Origin: CATQHS01 sp963422655
Lineage (GTDB): Bacteria; Actinomycetota; Acidimicrobiia; Acidimicrobiales; Aldehydirespiratoraceae
Direction: 5' to 3'
Assembly (NCBI GenBank): GCA_963422655.1
Contig: OY730440.1
Coordinates: forward strand, 744,001 to 808,000
Length of the DNA: 64,000 nucleotides
Below the pieces are notes generated by a model, which did no database searches, was not told the origin of the DNA, and saw only the letters and a list, made by a program, of their open reading frames with translations. The position numbers and the translations under genes are program-made. Within the stretch, counting starts at the first letter, position 1; each line of letters starts with the position of its first letter. This document shows, in pieces, positions 1 through 8,659 of the stretch.

Positions 1-444
1 AGATGCGGGCTCACCGTCTTCGGCAACCGGGAGCTGCGCCATCAGATCCGCATAGCTCACCCACCCCTGTTGCTGGGGCACGCCTCCAGGACTGGCATCG
101 ACGCTTCCGTGGCCGCTTGGACCACCGGGGCGGCCTGGGTCGATCAGCTCGTCGAGCAACTAAGAGCCCACCGCAACCACTTGGCCCGACGGCTGGCCAC
201 CGAAGCACCGGCGGTGCGATTCCACAGCCCCGAGTCGACGTTTCTGGCCTGGCTGGACGTCTCGGACTGCGGATTGGGCCACCAACCGTCCGAGAGACTG
301 CTGGACCGGGCCCGGGTGGCATTGCTGGAAGGCCGCGAGTTCGGCACCAACGGCACCGGCCATGTCCGGCTCAATTTCGGGACGTCCAGATCCGTGCTCG
401 ACGACATCATCGACCGGCTCGTCCCCCACCTGCAAGGGAGTTGA
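1..444 (+). CDS. PatB/MalY-type PLP C-S lyase (aminotransferase class I/II), 3' end only
   Basis: The reading frame is open from the first base, so the gene starts left of the window; only the last ~147 residues are present and the catalytic lysine region is missing. The visible part has the features of the small domain of PatB/MalY-type cystathionine beta-lyases: a GNREL-R segment, a ST-FLAWLD strand, a LL-RARVALLEGREFG helix-loop and the closing G-GHVRLNFGTS motif that carries the substrate carboxylate-binding arginine. Members cleave cystathionine or cysteine conjugates to release thiol, pyruvate and ammonia, or act as aminotransferases. It lies upstream of a class III transaminase on the same strand, separated by about 240 bp, so an operon is uncertain. 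The family assignment is reasonably firm; the substrate is unknown. Confidence 0.75.
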   Translation, partial: RCGLTVFGNRELRHQIRIAHPPLLLGHASRTGIDASVAAWTTGAAWVDQLVEQLRAHRNHLARRLATEAPAVRFHSPESTFLAWLDVSDCGLGHQPSERLLDRARVALLEGREFGTNGTGHVRLNFGTSRSVLDDIIDRLVPHLQGS

Positions 445-685
445 GCCACTCCCCCCCCTCCGGTCGCAGAGGTCGGGGGCCCGGTCAAGGCGACATGGTG
501 GCGGTGCTGTCGGAATCGCAGAGCCGGGCCGTCAATGTGCAGCTCAGCGAGCTGGCTCTTCACCGGATCGGCGCCCGCGTCTTCGACCACGCTCGGTCAC
601 TTCGACCTCCCGTTGCGGGCTGCACGGTGGAGCTCGACGGTAACGCGGTAGTGATAGACGGCCGTCTGTGTGACAATCTGCGCGT
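445..685 (+). other. Intergenic region upstream of the class III transaminase
   Basis: This 241 bp stretch holds no convincing gene. A short plus-strand frame (495 to 689, 64 codons) overlaps the next start codon as ATGA, but its product matches no family I recognise. A weak minus-10-like GACAAT lies at about 671-676, just before the ATG at 686, so a promoter may sit here; no clear Shine-Dalgarno sequence precedes that ATG, which leaves a leaderless transcript possible. Confidence 0.3.
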
Positions 686-1915
686 ATGACTTCTGTACGC
701 TCGGCCCACCCTTTCCTGCACTCCTTCGCCCCACCGGCGAAACCCGAGTCCGACTTCTTGAACATCGTCCGGGGAGAGGGCTCCACCCTCTGGGACAGCG
801 GGGGCAAGGACTACATCGACGGGCTGGCCAGTCTCTGGTACTGCCAGATCGGTCATGGCCGCAGCGAGATGGCGGAGGCGGTGGCAGCCCAGATGAGCGA
901 CCTGGCCGTCTACAACACTTTCGACCCGTTCACCAACCCGCCGGCGGCTCGAGCCTCCGAGATGATCGTGGACCGGTCACCGCTGACCGGCGGGCGGGTG
1001 TTTTTGGCCTGCTCGGGGTCCGAGGCAGTGGACACCGCCTTGAAGCTGGCCCGCCTTGTCGCTCAGCACGGCGGCAACCCCGACCGTCAGATCGTGATCC
1101 GGCGCACCCACGGCTATCACGGCACCAACTTCGGGGGCACCTCCGCGCAGGGTATAGCTGCCAACCGGGAGGGCTGGGGCGACCTGGTCCCGCACTTCCT
1201 CGAGGTTCCCCACAACGACATCGAGGCCTTGGCCTCGACTATGGCCCGGTGCGGCGAGCGGGTGGCGGCGGTCATCACCGAACCGGTCCAAGGGGCCGGA
1301 GGCGTGTTCCCACCCCCGCCGGGTTACCTGGAGGGGGTGCGTCGGCTCTGCGATCAGCACGGTGCGCTGATGATCTTGGACGAGGTCATCTGCGGGTTCG
1401 GTCGCACCGGGGAATGGTTCGGAGCCCAGACCTTCAACGTCACTCCCGATCTCATGACCTTCGCCAAGGGCGTCACCTCCGGTTACCTGCCCGTGAGCGG
1501 AGTGATCGTGTCACGTCGGGTGTGTGACGTGCTCGAGGAGCCCGGATTCATTCTGCGCACCGGGTACACCTACTCGGGCCATCCCACTACGGCCGCAGCC
1601 GCGGTCACCAACATGGAAATCATCACCAGCGAGAACCTGGTCACAAAGGCCCGCCACGTGGGGCGGACCCTGGTGGAGGGCCTCGACGCACTGACCGCTG
1701 ACGGGTTGATCACCTCGCACCGCGGAGTCGGCGCTGTGCAAGCCGCGGTGCTCGACCGCGACGCCATGGCCGTGCGCAACGACATGCTGCGGCGAGGTGT
1801 GATCGTGCGGCCCATCGGCAACGCCTTGGCCCTGTGCCCACCGTTGGTCATCACCGACGACGAGATCGGCCGGATCATCGACACCATGGCCCAGTCGCTC
1901 GAAGCCACCCGCTGA
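686..1915 (+). CDS. Class III pyridoxal-phosphate aminotransferase (omega-transaminase)
   Basis: The 409-residue protein has the complete fold-type I class III transaminase pattern: an N-terminal LWDSGGKDYIDGLASL segment, the cofactor phosphate-binding GSEAVDTALK, a YHGTNFGG loop, the AVITEPVQGAGG strand, the LDEVICGFGRTG aspartate motif (Asp232) that holds the pyridine nitrogen, and the Schiff-base lysine in FAKGVTSGY (Lys261). Such enzymes move an amino group from an omega-amine (taurine, hypotaurine, beta-alanine, putrescine and similar) to pyruvate or a keto acid. The gene converges with the restriction enzyme gene, leaving a 38 bp gap. A second class III transaminase lies at 62419-63792 in the taurine-type cluster; the two are paralogues and the substrate of this one cannot be read from sequence. 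Confidence 0.88.
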   Translation: MTSVRSAHPFLHSFAPPAKPESDFLNIVRGEGSTLWDSGGKDYIDGLASLWYCQIGHGRSEMAEAVAAQMSDLAVYNTFDPFTNPPAARASEMIVDRSPLTGGRVFLACSGSEAVDTALKLARLVAQHGGNPDRQIVIRRTHGYHGTNFGGTSAQGIAANREGWGDLVPHFLEVPHNDIEALASTMARCGERVAAVITEPVQGAGGVFPPPPGYLEGVRRLCDQHGALMILDEVICGFGRTGEWFGAQTFNVTPDLMTFAKGVTSGYLPVSGVIVSRRVCDVLEEPGFILRTGYTYSGHPTTAAAAVTNMEIITSENLVTKARHVGRTLVEGLDALTADGLITSHRGVGAVQAAVLDRDAMAVRNDMLRRGVIVRPIGNALALCPPLVITDDEIGRIIDTMAQSLEATR

Positions 1916-1953
1916 CCCTCGACCGCCGCTACAGGGCCGCCCGACTACTCTTA

Positions 1954-4900
1954 CTACCAGTCCGATCCAAACCCGGCCAGCAAGGTTTCGACATGGGTTT
2001 CGATGGTTCTGCCCACCTCGGAGCTATCGAGCCAGGCCCGCAGCGCTCTCCGGGCCACGGTCACTGTCATGGGCTTGTCGGTTGCGGCGTGTGTTCGGCG
2101 TTCGGTGGTGAGTACCTCGGTTGCTCGGTCGGCAGCGGTGGCCCCTGCTGCTGCGAGGGCCTGATGAGTGGGATCGTCGGGGTCGTAGGTACTGATGGGT
2201 AATCGCCACAGGTGCTTCTGTAGATGCCGTGCACCGAATTGCCCTGTGGGCATCAGCGGTTTCACCGCTTCGTACAGGGTTTTGCTGTTGATGACGGCGG
2301 CCAGATAGAAGGCCTCCTCCAATGTCTTGCACGGCAGCCAGAACAAGGTGTAGTCAATGAAAGTATCAGAGTTGATCAGCGCGGCCGCGGTCGGCCGCCC
2401 CGATGACGTGTAGACGAGACGGATCGGGTGGCCGTCCATCTGGCCGCTCAGCTTCCGACGGTAATCCAATGAGCCGATCAGGGTGAGCTTGTTGTGGGGT
2501 TTCTTGTTGTTGTCCCATAGAGAACTCATGTTTCGCCAGCGGGTGCGCATCCTGCGTTCCAGCCCGGCCGGGTCGACCCCGGCAATTGCTATTCCTTCAG
2601 GGCCGGGCCACGGCGCAGCAGTGTCGCCCTGGCGTAGCGGCAGCACGGCCTGGTGGGGTTCGAGCACCACGAACGGCGCCACCGTGTCACCGCGATGGAC
2701 CCGACGGACATGGACTTTTTCGATCGACCCCGACAACTCGGGTGGGTTGAGAGTCCTCCAGGGTGACTTCTCGTTGGAGCTCCGCATGGGGCTCACCTTC
2801 ACGGCTCCCTTGTCGAGCGAAATACCGGACTTGGCAACGTTCACGAAGAACAGCACCCGAGGCACGATGGTCGCCCCCTGCTTGGCTCGCCGGCCATACG
2901 GGGAAGAATGGTTACCGGAGGTAGCCAAAGTGACCTGTTCGGTGGGGTTGGGGCCACCTTCGGGGCCGAGCCAGCGCTTCGCCGTTGGTGAGAGACGCCT
3001 GAACTCGCCGGGCGCGGTTCTGGCCGCGAACACCACAGAAGCGGTTATCGGGAAGAACGTGTTGGGTTCGATTCTCTCCAGATCCCACGACTCGGTGCCC
3101 AGATCGGCCCCGGTGGACTTACCCCAGTCTCCGGTTCGCCACTTCTCGTACTGGCCAGCAGCCAGAGCCGAGTGGGGTAGCACCATTGCGGCCTTACCCC
3201 CTACCCGGAGATACAGATCCATGCTGCGGGTGTAGAACAACCCGGCCATGTCCTGGTGAGGAGCGTACTTGCCGCCGGCCCATATCCCGTACACTGCCTT
3301 CGACAGCCGTTCCAGCTCGTCCCGGACGGTTGCCTCGGCCCGGTTGTAGGTGAGCCACGGCGGGTTCCCGACCATCCGGTCGACCCGGCCCTCGTCGGTG
3401 GAAAGCCACACCGGACGGACCAGGTTGCGTGTGTAGTAGGCCCAGATGTGATTACGCCCCTCGGCGTGTAGCTCGGCCAGGGTTCGCAGTGTGGTCTCCA
3501 GGGTGTCACGTCCGTCGCCCTGAGATATCTGAGTGTCGTTCAGCGTAACCGTCGGGTCGAGCCCGGCGGCAATGTCGGTCGCGGCTTTGAGCATCAACTC
3601 GTCGAACCAGTCGCCTCGGGCTACCAGCCCCTTCGGGAAAAGCAGGAACCGGTGCCGGCCGCCGACCTGATCCGGTTTGATCTCGATGGGGACGTTGTCC
3701 AACTCGAGTAGAGAGCCGGTACCGGCGAGCAGTTGCAGGCTGTCGCCGAGATACACCGGCACGGTCAGAGAGTCCACGTCGTCGGCTGCGGTGATGACAC
3801 TGCGGGCCGCCAACACCCAGGTGGCTCGGGCCAGATGCACGGCCACCGGGTGAACGTCGATCCCGGTCACGGCCTCCCGCAATCCCGAAAGGGTCTGGTT
3901 CGCGTCCCAGCCCGCGGCTTCGGCCCTGTCGATGTAGGCAGTGATCGCCGCTCGCAGGAATGAGCCCGACCCGCAGGCCGGGTCCAGCACCCGCTGATCC
4001 AGCGGGTCGTCCACCACTTCTGTCACGATTGCGGTGGCCAGCCAATCAGGTGTGTAGTACTCGCCCAGCCGCCTGCGGTCGTCGGCATCGATGACGGCCT
4101 GGTACAAGACCCGGGCAACGTCGTAGTCGGCGTCACCCCAATCAAAACCGGCCACCCGGCTGACCAGCCCTGCGATCCATCCGCAACCGATCTCGGTCTC
4201 GGCCGGCCACCCGAAGAAATCGGATTCGACGACACCACGAACACCGACCTCACCGATGAACACAGCCCCGTCGACCAACTCAGCCGGTTGGCGGGCCGCG
4301 GTGGCGGCGATATCGATCCCGAACGCGGCCTGCACCCCCAAGGTAACGATCATCGACAGATAGGTGTGCCGCACGAACAGACGATCCAGGTCAGCTTCGT
4401 CGCTGACGACCTCACCGAGCGCCGCCGCCAGCAAGTCGCGCCACAGGTCCCGCTTGACGGTTACGGTCGGATCATCGCGATGAGCACGGTACAAACGACC
4501 TAGATCACCGAGAAACGTCTCGGCGCTGAGGCTGGTACCAAAGGCGGCCGCTATGGCGTCGGGAGCCGGCTTTTGATTGTTCAGCGGCAGGGCCTGGGTT
4601 TCAACCCCGAGCCACGTCACCAGATCGATAGCCCCAGAGGAATCCTGCAGCACAAACGCATAGGGCGGGTTGGTACGCACCTCGCCCGCACCCACCTGTC
4701 GCAGCACCCAATGCCTGCCGTCGGTCAGGATGCCCAGTCGCGATTCCCCCGATTCACGAGCCCGGTTCAAATACCCGTCGAGTTGTTCGACATGGCTGGG
4801 GTTCGGTTCGATCCCCCGGCCGATCCGTCTCTTGACCTCGATTATCAAGTCACCGGTACGGATGTCGTTCCGGTCGGCTTCCAGACTGATGCCACCGCGG

Positions 4901-5070
4901 TCGACCAGCCCGGCTGTCACCAACAGATCGACGATTCCGTGCACGATGTCGGCTTCGCTGGCTCGATCACCGGCCCCAGCGTTGACAGCGGTGCCGTGGA
5001 GGTCGATCAGGCGTTCGGCCACAGTACTCAGCTCGGGATCACCGGCGTAGACGACGTGCGGTCCGGGCAT
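1954..5070 (-). CDS. Single-polypeptide restriction-modification enzyme (Type IIG-like: PD-(D/E)XK nuclease plus N6-adenine methyltransferase)
   Basis: From the ATG at 5070 the protein has 1038 residues. Near the N terminus (about residues 74-80) lies a D-(x)3-E-x-K motif typical of a PD-(D/E)XK nuclease. A helical region follows, then a gamma-class N6-adenine methyltransferase: the S-adenosylmethionine motif DPACGSGSF at about 363-371 and the catalytic NPPW at about 569-572. The C-terminal 350 residues resemble target-recognition domains of Eco57I/MmeI-like enzymes. No separate specificity, nuclease or BREX partner gene is nearby, which fits a self-contained enzyme that methylates one strand and cuts at a distance. 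The frame extends upstream to 5235, but that start would overlap tag by 125 bp, so 5070 is preferred. It is the last gene of a minus-strand run with tag, the CopD-like gene and the amidohydrolase. A phage-defence role is inferred from family. Confidence 0.82.
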   Translation of the reverse strand: MPGPHVVYAGDPELSTVAERLIDLHGTAVNAGAGDRASEADIVHGIVDLLVTAGLVDRGGISLEADRNDIRTGDLIIEVKRRIGRGIEPNPSHVEQLDGYLNRARESGESRLGILTDGRHWVLRQVGAGEVRTNPPYAFVLQDSSGAIDLVTWLGVETQALPLNNQKPAPDAIAAAFGTSLSAETFLGDLGRLYRAHRDDPTVTVKRDLWRDLLAAALGEVVSDEADLDRLFVRHTYLSMIVTLGVQAAFGIDIAATAARQPAELVDGAVFIGEVGVRGVVESDFFGWPAETEIGCGWIAGLVSRVAGFDWGDADYDVARVLYQAVIDADDRRRLGEYYTPDWLATAIVTEVVDDPLDQRVLDPACGSGSFLRAAITAYIDRAEAAGWDANQTLSGLREAVTGIDVHPVAVHLARATWVLAARSVITAADDVDSLTVPVYLGDSLQLLAGTGSLLELDNVPIEIKPDQVGGRHRFLLFPKGLVARGDWFDELMLKAATDIAAGLDPTVTLNDTQISQGDGRDTLETTLRTLAELHAEGRNHIWAYYTRNLVRPVWLSTDEGRVDRMVGNPPWLTYNRAEATVRDELERLSKAVYGIWAGGKYAPHQDMAGLFYTRSMDLYLRVGGKAAMVLPHSALAAGQYEKWRTGDWGKSTGADLGTESWDLERIEPNTFFPITASVVFAARTAPGEFRRLSPTAKRWLGPEGGPNPTEQVTLATSGNHSSPYGRRAKQGATIVPRVLFFVNVAKSGISLDKGAVKVSPMRSSNEKSPWRTLNPPELSGSIEKVHVRRVHRGDTVAPFVVLEPHQAVLPLRQGDTAAPWPGPEGIAIAGVDPAGLERRMRTRWRNMSSLWDNNKKPHNKLTLIGSLDYRRKLSGQMDGHPIRLVYTSSGRPTAAALINSDTFIDYTLFWLPCKTLEEAFYLAAVINSKTLYEAVKPLMPTGQFGARHLQKHLWRLPISTYDPDDPTHQALAAAGATAADRATEVLTTERRTHAATDKPMTVTVARRALRAWLDSSEVGRTIETHVETLLAGFGSDW

Positions 5071-5110
5071 TGCAACCGAAGCTAACAGGTCGCCATTGTC
5101 GCCAAGCCTC

Positions 5111-5809
5111 TCACCGGTCACTGCCTGGCCAGCCGGGATTCGGGCCCGACAACGGTTGCTTACCAACCGGTGGGACACAGCCAGCCCGATCAACTCGACA
5201 CTGCTCACGGGCGAAACAGCCTTCGATATGGTCATTGACCAGACCCATGGCCTGCATGAACGCGTAGAGGGTGGTCGGGCCGACGAAGCTCCATCCCCTT
5301 CGCTTCAGATCCCGGGCCAGGGCCGCAGAAGTCGGCGTCGTCGAAGGGAGCGGCTGATCGGCGGTCCGGTCGCCTTCGGCAACGACGGGCTCCCAGCTCC
5401 ACAGGTAAGCGGCCAGCGAGCCGTGCTCGTCGATCAGCTCGACCGCCCGGCGGGCGTTGTTGACGACAGAGGCGATCTTGCCCCGATGGCGAACGATCCC
5501 GGCGTCACCGACCAAGCGCTCGATATCAGCAGGTCCGAAGCCGGCCACCGCCGCTATGTCGAAATTCGCGAAGCCAGCCCTGAAGTTGTCGCGCTTGCGC
5601 AGGATGGTGAGCCAGGACAGGCCGGACTGGAAACCCTCCAGACACAATTTCTCGAACAGCCCCCGGTCGTCGATGACGGGCCGGCCCCATTCGTGGTCGT
5701 GATAGCTCCGGTAGTCGGGGTCACAGCCGGGCCACCAGCAGCGGACCCGCCCGTCGGGACCGGATTGCAGCCAGGCCTGCTTCGCGTCCTGGATCGCGTC
5801 CTGGATCAC
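5111..5809 (-). CDS. tag: DNA-3-methyladenine glycosylase I
   Basis: Tag removes 3-methyladenine from alkylated DNA and starts base-excision repair. The 232-residue protein carries the hallmark N-terminal RCWWPG followed by YHDHEWG, the helix LCLEGFQSGLSW containing the family's catalytic glutamate, and the C-terminal GLVNDHIEGC. The zinc ligands (Cys and His near the N terminus, His and Cys near the C terminus) are all present. It is longer than the E. coli enzyme (187 residues) by an N-terminal extension and a ~30-residue tail after the last zinc cysteine. The first residues are encoded by a perfect 12 bp tandem duplication (5783-5806). The gene follows the CopD-like gene after 13 bp and precedes the restriction enzyme by 40 bp, suggesting co-transcription. 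Confidence 0.95.
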   Translation of the reverse strand: MIQDAIQDAKQAWLQSGPDGRVRCWWPGCDPDYRSYHDHEWGRPVIDDRGLFEKLCLEGFQSGLSWLTILRKRDNFRAGFANFDIAAVAGFGPADIERLVGDAGIVRHRGKIASVVNNARRAVELIDEHGSLAAYLWSWEPVVAEGDRTADQPLPSTTPTSAALARDLKRRGWSFVGPTTLYAFMQAMGLVNDHIEGCFAREQCRVDRAGCVPPVGKQPLSGPNPGWPGSDR

Positions 5810-5822
5810 GTCGAGGAATCGA

Positions 5823-6227
5823 CTAGCTGACCAGCAGAACCCCGGTGAACAGAGCGGCCAGGGCGGTGAGCAGAGAGATTGCGGCCGAGATACCCCGGAC
5901 CCTCGCTGACGATGCCCGCGAATGCCAGGCCGCCGCCACCCCCGAGACGACCACGGCCACCAACTTCAACCCCAGCGCCATGTGGTAGCTGGTCTCCAGA
6001 TCACCCAGGCTCACCTCGAGCAGGTTCCATATGCCGGTGATCACGGCCAAGACGAAGGCGGGCCACGCCACCAGTGCGAAGCGCCGGGCCGCCTGCCGGG
6101 GCACCTCGGCGCCGAGCCCTCTCAACAGCGGCACCAACCCGGCCATGACGATCTGACCGCCGACCCACACCGAGACGGCCAAGACGTGCAGCGAAATGCG
6201 GATGGAGTCGACGTCGATCTCGACCAT
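5823..6227 (-). CDS. CopD-domain integral membrane protein
   Basis: This 134-residue protein has four predicted membrane helices (about residues 10-33, 50-70, 83-102 and 113-132) with the H-(x)5-WVGGQI pattern in helix 1 typical of the copper-resistance CopD / DUF2269-like family. Related proteins sit in the cytoplasmic membrane and are linked to copper import or haem-like electron transfer, but small stand-alone versions are mostly uncharacterised. It starts 6 bp after the amidohydrolase stop and ends 13 bp before tag, so it is very probably in the same transcript. No copper chaperone (CopC) is adjacent, so a copper role is only a family-level guess. Confidence 0.7.
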   Translation of the reverse strand: MVEIDVDSIRISLHVLAVSVWVGGQIVMAGLVPLLRGLGAEVPRQAARRFALVAWPAFVLAVITGIWNLLEVSLGDLETSYHMALGLKLVAVVVSGVAAAWHSRASSARVRGISAAISLLTALAALFTGVLLVS

Positions 6228-6233
6228 GGTCGT

Positions 6234-7412
6234 TCAGACTGCTCGCCGGGTCAGGCCCAGCCCGTTGGTGCGCATTATCTTGCTCACTTCCTCACCAGAG
6301 AAACCTTCGAGGTCATCGACGAACGATACCGGGTCGGCCAAGCCCTCGGCGTGAGGAAAATCCGACCCGAACAGCATGTGATCGGCTCCGATAAGACCCC
6401 TGAGGGCCACCAAGTCGTCCTCGTAGTAGGGCGACACCCATACTTGGCGTCGGAAGGTGTCCATGGGGTTCTCGGCAAAGGCATGCCTTTGCTGCTTGTA
6501 GGCTTTTCCAAGCTTTCGTAACAGGGGTGGAACCCAATCCGAACCGGTCTCGATGGTCGCCACCCGCAGCCGCGGGTAACGGGTCAGCACCCCCTCGGCG
6601 ATGAGCGACGCAAGGGCATCAGAGACAGGCGAATAGGTGAGCAGGCTCTTGAGCGGGCTGTAGCGAAACGACTCGAATTCGCTGTCGAGCCCCCAGTGCT
6701 CGAGCATGAATCCGTACCCGGAGTCACCGGAGTGCATGGCCACAGTGACGCCGTGCTCGCCGAGCTTGCGCCAGATCGGCTCGTGGTCGAGATGGCCCAG
6801 TGACCGTCGGCGCCCGGTGCTGTCGAGCACCGAGGCCGGGCGGATGTTCACGATCCTGACATCTTGGTCGATCAGCCAGTCGAGCTCGTCGAGGGCCCAG
6901 TCGGGATCGGCCAGGGTCAGGTAGGCGGCGGCAAAGAGCCGGTCACAGTATGCAAAACCCCAGTCGTCGGCCAGCCACCGGTTGAATCCGCCGAAGGCGG
7001 CCACCAATGCGGCCACGTCGTCCTCCAGCACTGCTTCCATCCCCACCCCCAGCGTGGGGAACAGCAAGCACGCCTGCAAGCCCTGGGAATCCATGAGCTC
7101 GAGACGTCGATCTCGATCTCGGAAGGCAGCCGGCAGCGGTACCAGCTCACCGAAAGCCTCCCGCATGTCGGACACGGCCACCCGACCCCGGAAGTAGTCG
7201 TCCAGGCAACCCGGTCGCGCCACCGGGTCGAAAGTGGGATTGGGGATGAACCGGTTGACCCGACCGGCCACCAAGAGCCGCTTACGCCCGTTGATCTCGG
7301 CCCATTGCATGCAGCGCTTGTGCATCTTGGGGTCGACGTGGCGTGAAAAGGCGTCGGTGGCTTCGTAATAGTGGTTGTCGGCGTCGAAAGCGGCGAAGTT
7401 CAACGCAGCCAT
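6234..7412 (-). CDS. Metal-dependent amidohydrolase (Amidohydrolase_2, ACMSD-like fold)
   Basis: The 392-residue protein opens with FDADNHYYE, the variant metal-binding start of the amidohydrolase-2 group. It has VAMHSGDSG in the middle (metal-binding His), the ETGSDWVP motif, and near the C terminus LFGSDFPHAEG, whose Asp-Phe-Pro-His is diagnostic of this family. Relatives decarboxylate or hydrolyse aromatic and carboxylic substrates in the cytoplasm using Zn or Mn. Actinobacterial genomes carry many paralogues of unknown substrate. It is the first gene of the minus-strand run ending with the restriction enzyme. The start ATG at 7412 is preceded by a purine-rich GAAAGGAAC, a good ribosome binding site. 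Confidence 0.82.
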   Translation of the reverse strand: MAALNFAAFDADNHYYEATDAFSRHVDPKMHKRCMQWAEINGRKRLLVAGRVNRFIPNPTFDPVARPGCLDDYFRGRVAVSDMREAFGELVPLPAAFRDRDRRLELMDSQGLQACLLFPTLGVGMEAVLEDDVAALVAAFGGFNRWLADDWGFAYCDRLFAAAYLTLADPDWALDELDWLIDQDVRIVNIRPASVLDSTGRRRSLGHLDHEPIWRKLGEHGVTVAMHSGDSGYGFMLEHWGLDSEFESFRYSPLKSLLTYSPVSDALASLIAEGVLTRYPRLRVATIETGSDWVPPLLRKLGKAYKQQRHAFAENPMDTFRRQVWVSPYYEDDLVALRGLIGADHMLFGSDFPHAEGLADPVSFVDDLEGFSGEEVSKIMRTNGLGLTRRAV

Positions 7413-7422
7413 GCTGTTCCTT

Positions 7423-7690
7423 TCATGACTTCGGTGCCGGTTGCGATTGCGGGTACAGGAACCGCACCGTCACCACCGCTAGGACCGTACCGGCCATCTG
7501 CATCAGCAGAAACATCGGCGCCGACGCCAGTTCTATACCGGTGAAGGTGATCGCCCCCACGTCGAGGGCCCAAAGCGGCGCTGGCCAGGGTGACCACCGG
7601 GTCGAAGTGGGCTCCCGAGACCGGTCCGAAGATGCAGTGCCCTCGGGCCCACGCTCCCACCCTACGATGGTGGCTCCGATGGGGCCAAGC
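7423..7690 (-). pseudogene. Remnant of an aquaporin/MIP-family channel, 3' part, frame-broken
   Basis: Read on the minus strand, one frame near 7560-7620 gives GPVSGAHFDPVVTLA, very like the second pore motif region of MIP channels (consensus ...FNPAVTLA with the central NPA here degraded to DPV). Shortly after, a different frame gives FTGIELASAPMFLLMQMAGTVLA and ends in RFLYPQ before a stop at 7423. That matches the C-terminal helix of actinobacterial arsenic-type aquaporins (FAGI..-S-P-F--AQ--GA--A...LYP). The pieces are in order but in two frames, and the upstream two thirds are absent because the lipoprotein gene starts there. I read it as a decayed gene fragment; boundaries are approximate. 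Confidence 0.5.
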
Positions 7691-8296
7691 TCGAAGATCT
7701 CGAGAACGGCCGGCCGGGCCGGCGTGATCGCGGTCGCGGCATTGATCGTCTCGGCCTGCGGCAACGGTGAGGACTCCGGTGTCGAACCCGTGGCCGACCC
7801 GGCCGCAGTGGCCGCGGCTCGAGCCGACACCGCCGCCACTGCCACCACGACCAAGCTCGCCGACGACGAGTCGGGGTCGATCGATCCTCTCGACATCGTC
7901 GGTGAGATCATCAACCAGTTCGACTTGGTCAACGGGGACTGTTTCAACCGGGTCGAAGGCACCCGGTCGGGACGCAAAGTAGTGACTACCTCGCGGCTGG
8001 ACTGCGACGAGCCTCACATGGCCGAGGTGTTCCACACCTTCGAGCTCGACACCCCCCATCCGGCCTTCTACCCCGACCCCAGGACACTGGAGGATCTCGC
8101 GTTGAGTAGTTGTTACAACCGCTTCGAGAGTTTCGTGGGTCAGCTCTACGAGTTGTCGGTGTTGGAAATCAGTATTTTCATACCCAATCGTGAAAACTTC
8201 GAGGACGAGACAGCCCGCTACCGGGGCGTCCACTGCTGGCTCTACCACAGCAACGCAGAGCCGCTCGAGGGATCAGTCCGGGGCCGGGGTATCTGA
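7667..8296 (+). CDS. Septum-formation-domain lipoprotein
   Basis: The 209-residue product starts with a short positive region, a hydrophobic stretch VIAVAALIVSA and then Cys, a lipobox with the lipidated cysteine at about residue 32; an Ala/Thr/Asp-rich linker follows. The folded part from about residue 95 begins GDCFNRV and contains L-C-EPHMAEVF, then paired cysteines in SSCYNRF and HCWLY. This is the pattern of the actinobacterial 'septum formation' domain (PF13845 type), a surface domain with two disulfides and no firmly known biochemical role. The start at 7667 lies inside the aquaporin remnant on the other strand; an in-frame ATG at 7679 is an alternative. The next plus-strand gene begins about 100 bp later. 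Confidence 0.75.
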   Translation: MVAPMGPSSKISRTAGRAGVIAVAALIVSACGNGEDSGVEPVADPAAVAAARADTAATATTTKLADDESGSIDPLDIVGEIINQFDLVNGDCFNRVEGTRSGRKVVTTSRLDCDEPHMAEVFHTFELDTPHPAFYPDPRTLEDLALSSCYNRFESFVGQLYELSVLEISIFIPNRENFEDETARYRGVHCWLYHSNAEPLEGSVRGRGI

Positions 8297-8398
8297 GACC
8301 GGGGTATCCGAAAAGGCTTTCAGCCCGACGGTGTACCACCATCGCCATAGGTCCACCGATACCGACCAAGCAGAAATTACGCTCTCACGCGAACCGCC

Positions 8399-8653
8399 AT
8401 GACCCGCGACGATATAAGTTTCCGCCGGGCTCGTATCGCCCGCTGGGCCAGTTGGTGCCAGCGTCTCGGGTACTTGCTCTACTGCATCTCGATGGTGGTG
8501 TTCGTGGTCGGATTCGTCACCGAACTCTCCCGCTTTGTCGTGACGGTCACCATCTTTGCCCTGGTGGCCGGTTCGGTGGTGCTGGCCCCGGCCATCGTGG
8601 TCGGCTACGCGGTCCGGGCCGCAGACAGGGCCGACACCCTGAACGACTGGTGA
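8399..8653 (+). CDS. Small two-helix membrane protein, unknown function
   Basis: An 84-residue protein with a basic N terminus (RRARIARW) followed by two hydrophobic helices (about 24-45 and 48-71) and a short polar tail. I recognise no family. It lies 102 bp after the lipoprotein gene on the same strand and converges with the Nudix gene, whose stop is 7 bp away. The length, clean helices and compact position support a real gene, but function cannot be assigned. Confidence 0.6.
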   Translation: MTRDDISFRRARIARWASWCQRLGYLLYCISMVVFVVGFVTELSRFVVTVTIFALVAGSVVLAPAIVVGYAVRAADRADTLNDW

Positions 8654-8659
8654 CCAAAA

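Noticed and set aside
495..689. Possible 64-codon gene upstream of the class III transaminase
   Set aside because: It overlaps the transaminase ATG as ATGA, but the peptide has no family features and no ribosome binding site; kept only as a note on the intergenic region.
1954..5070. BREX PglX or a multi-subunit Type I methylase
   Set aside because: No other BREX genes (brxL, pglZ, brxC) or hsdS/hsdR genes are adjacent, and a PD-(D/E)XK motif is fused at the N terminus, fitting Type IIG better.
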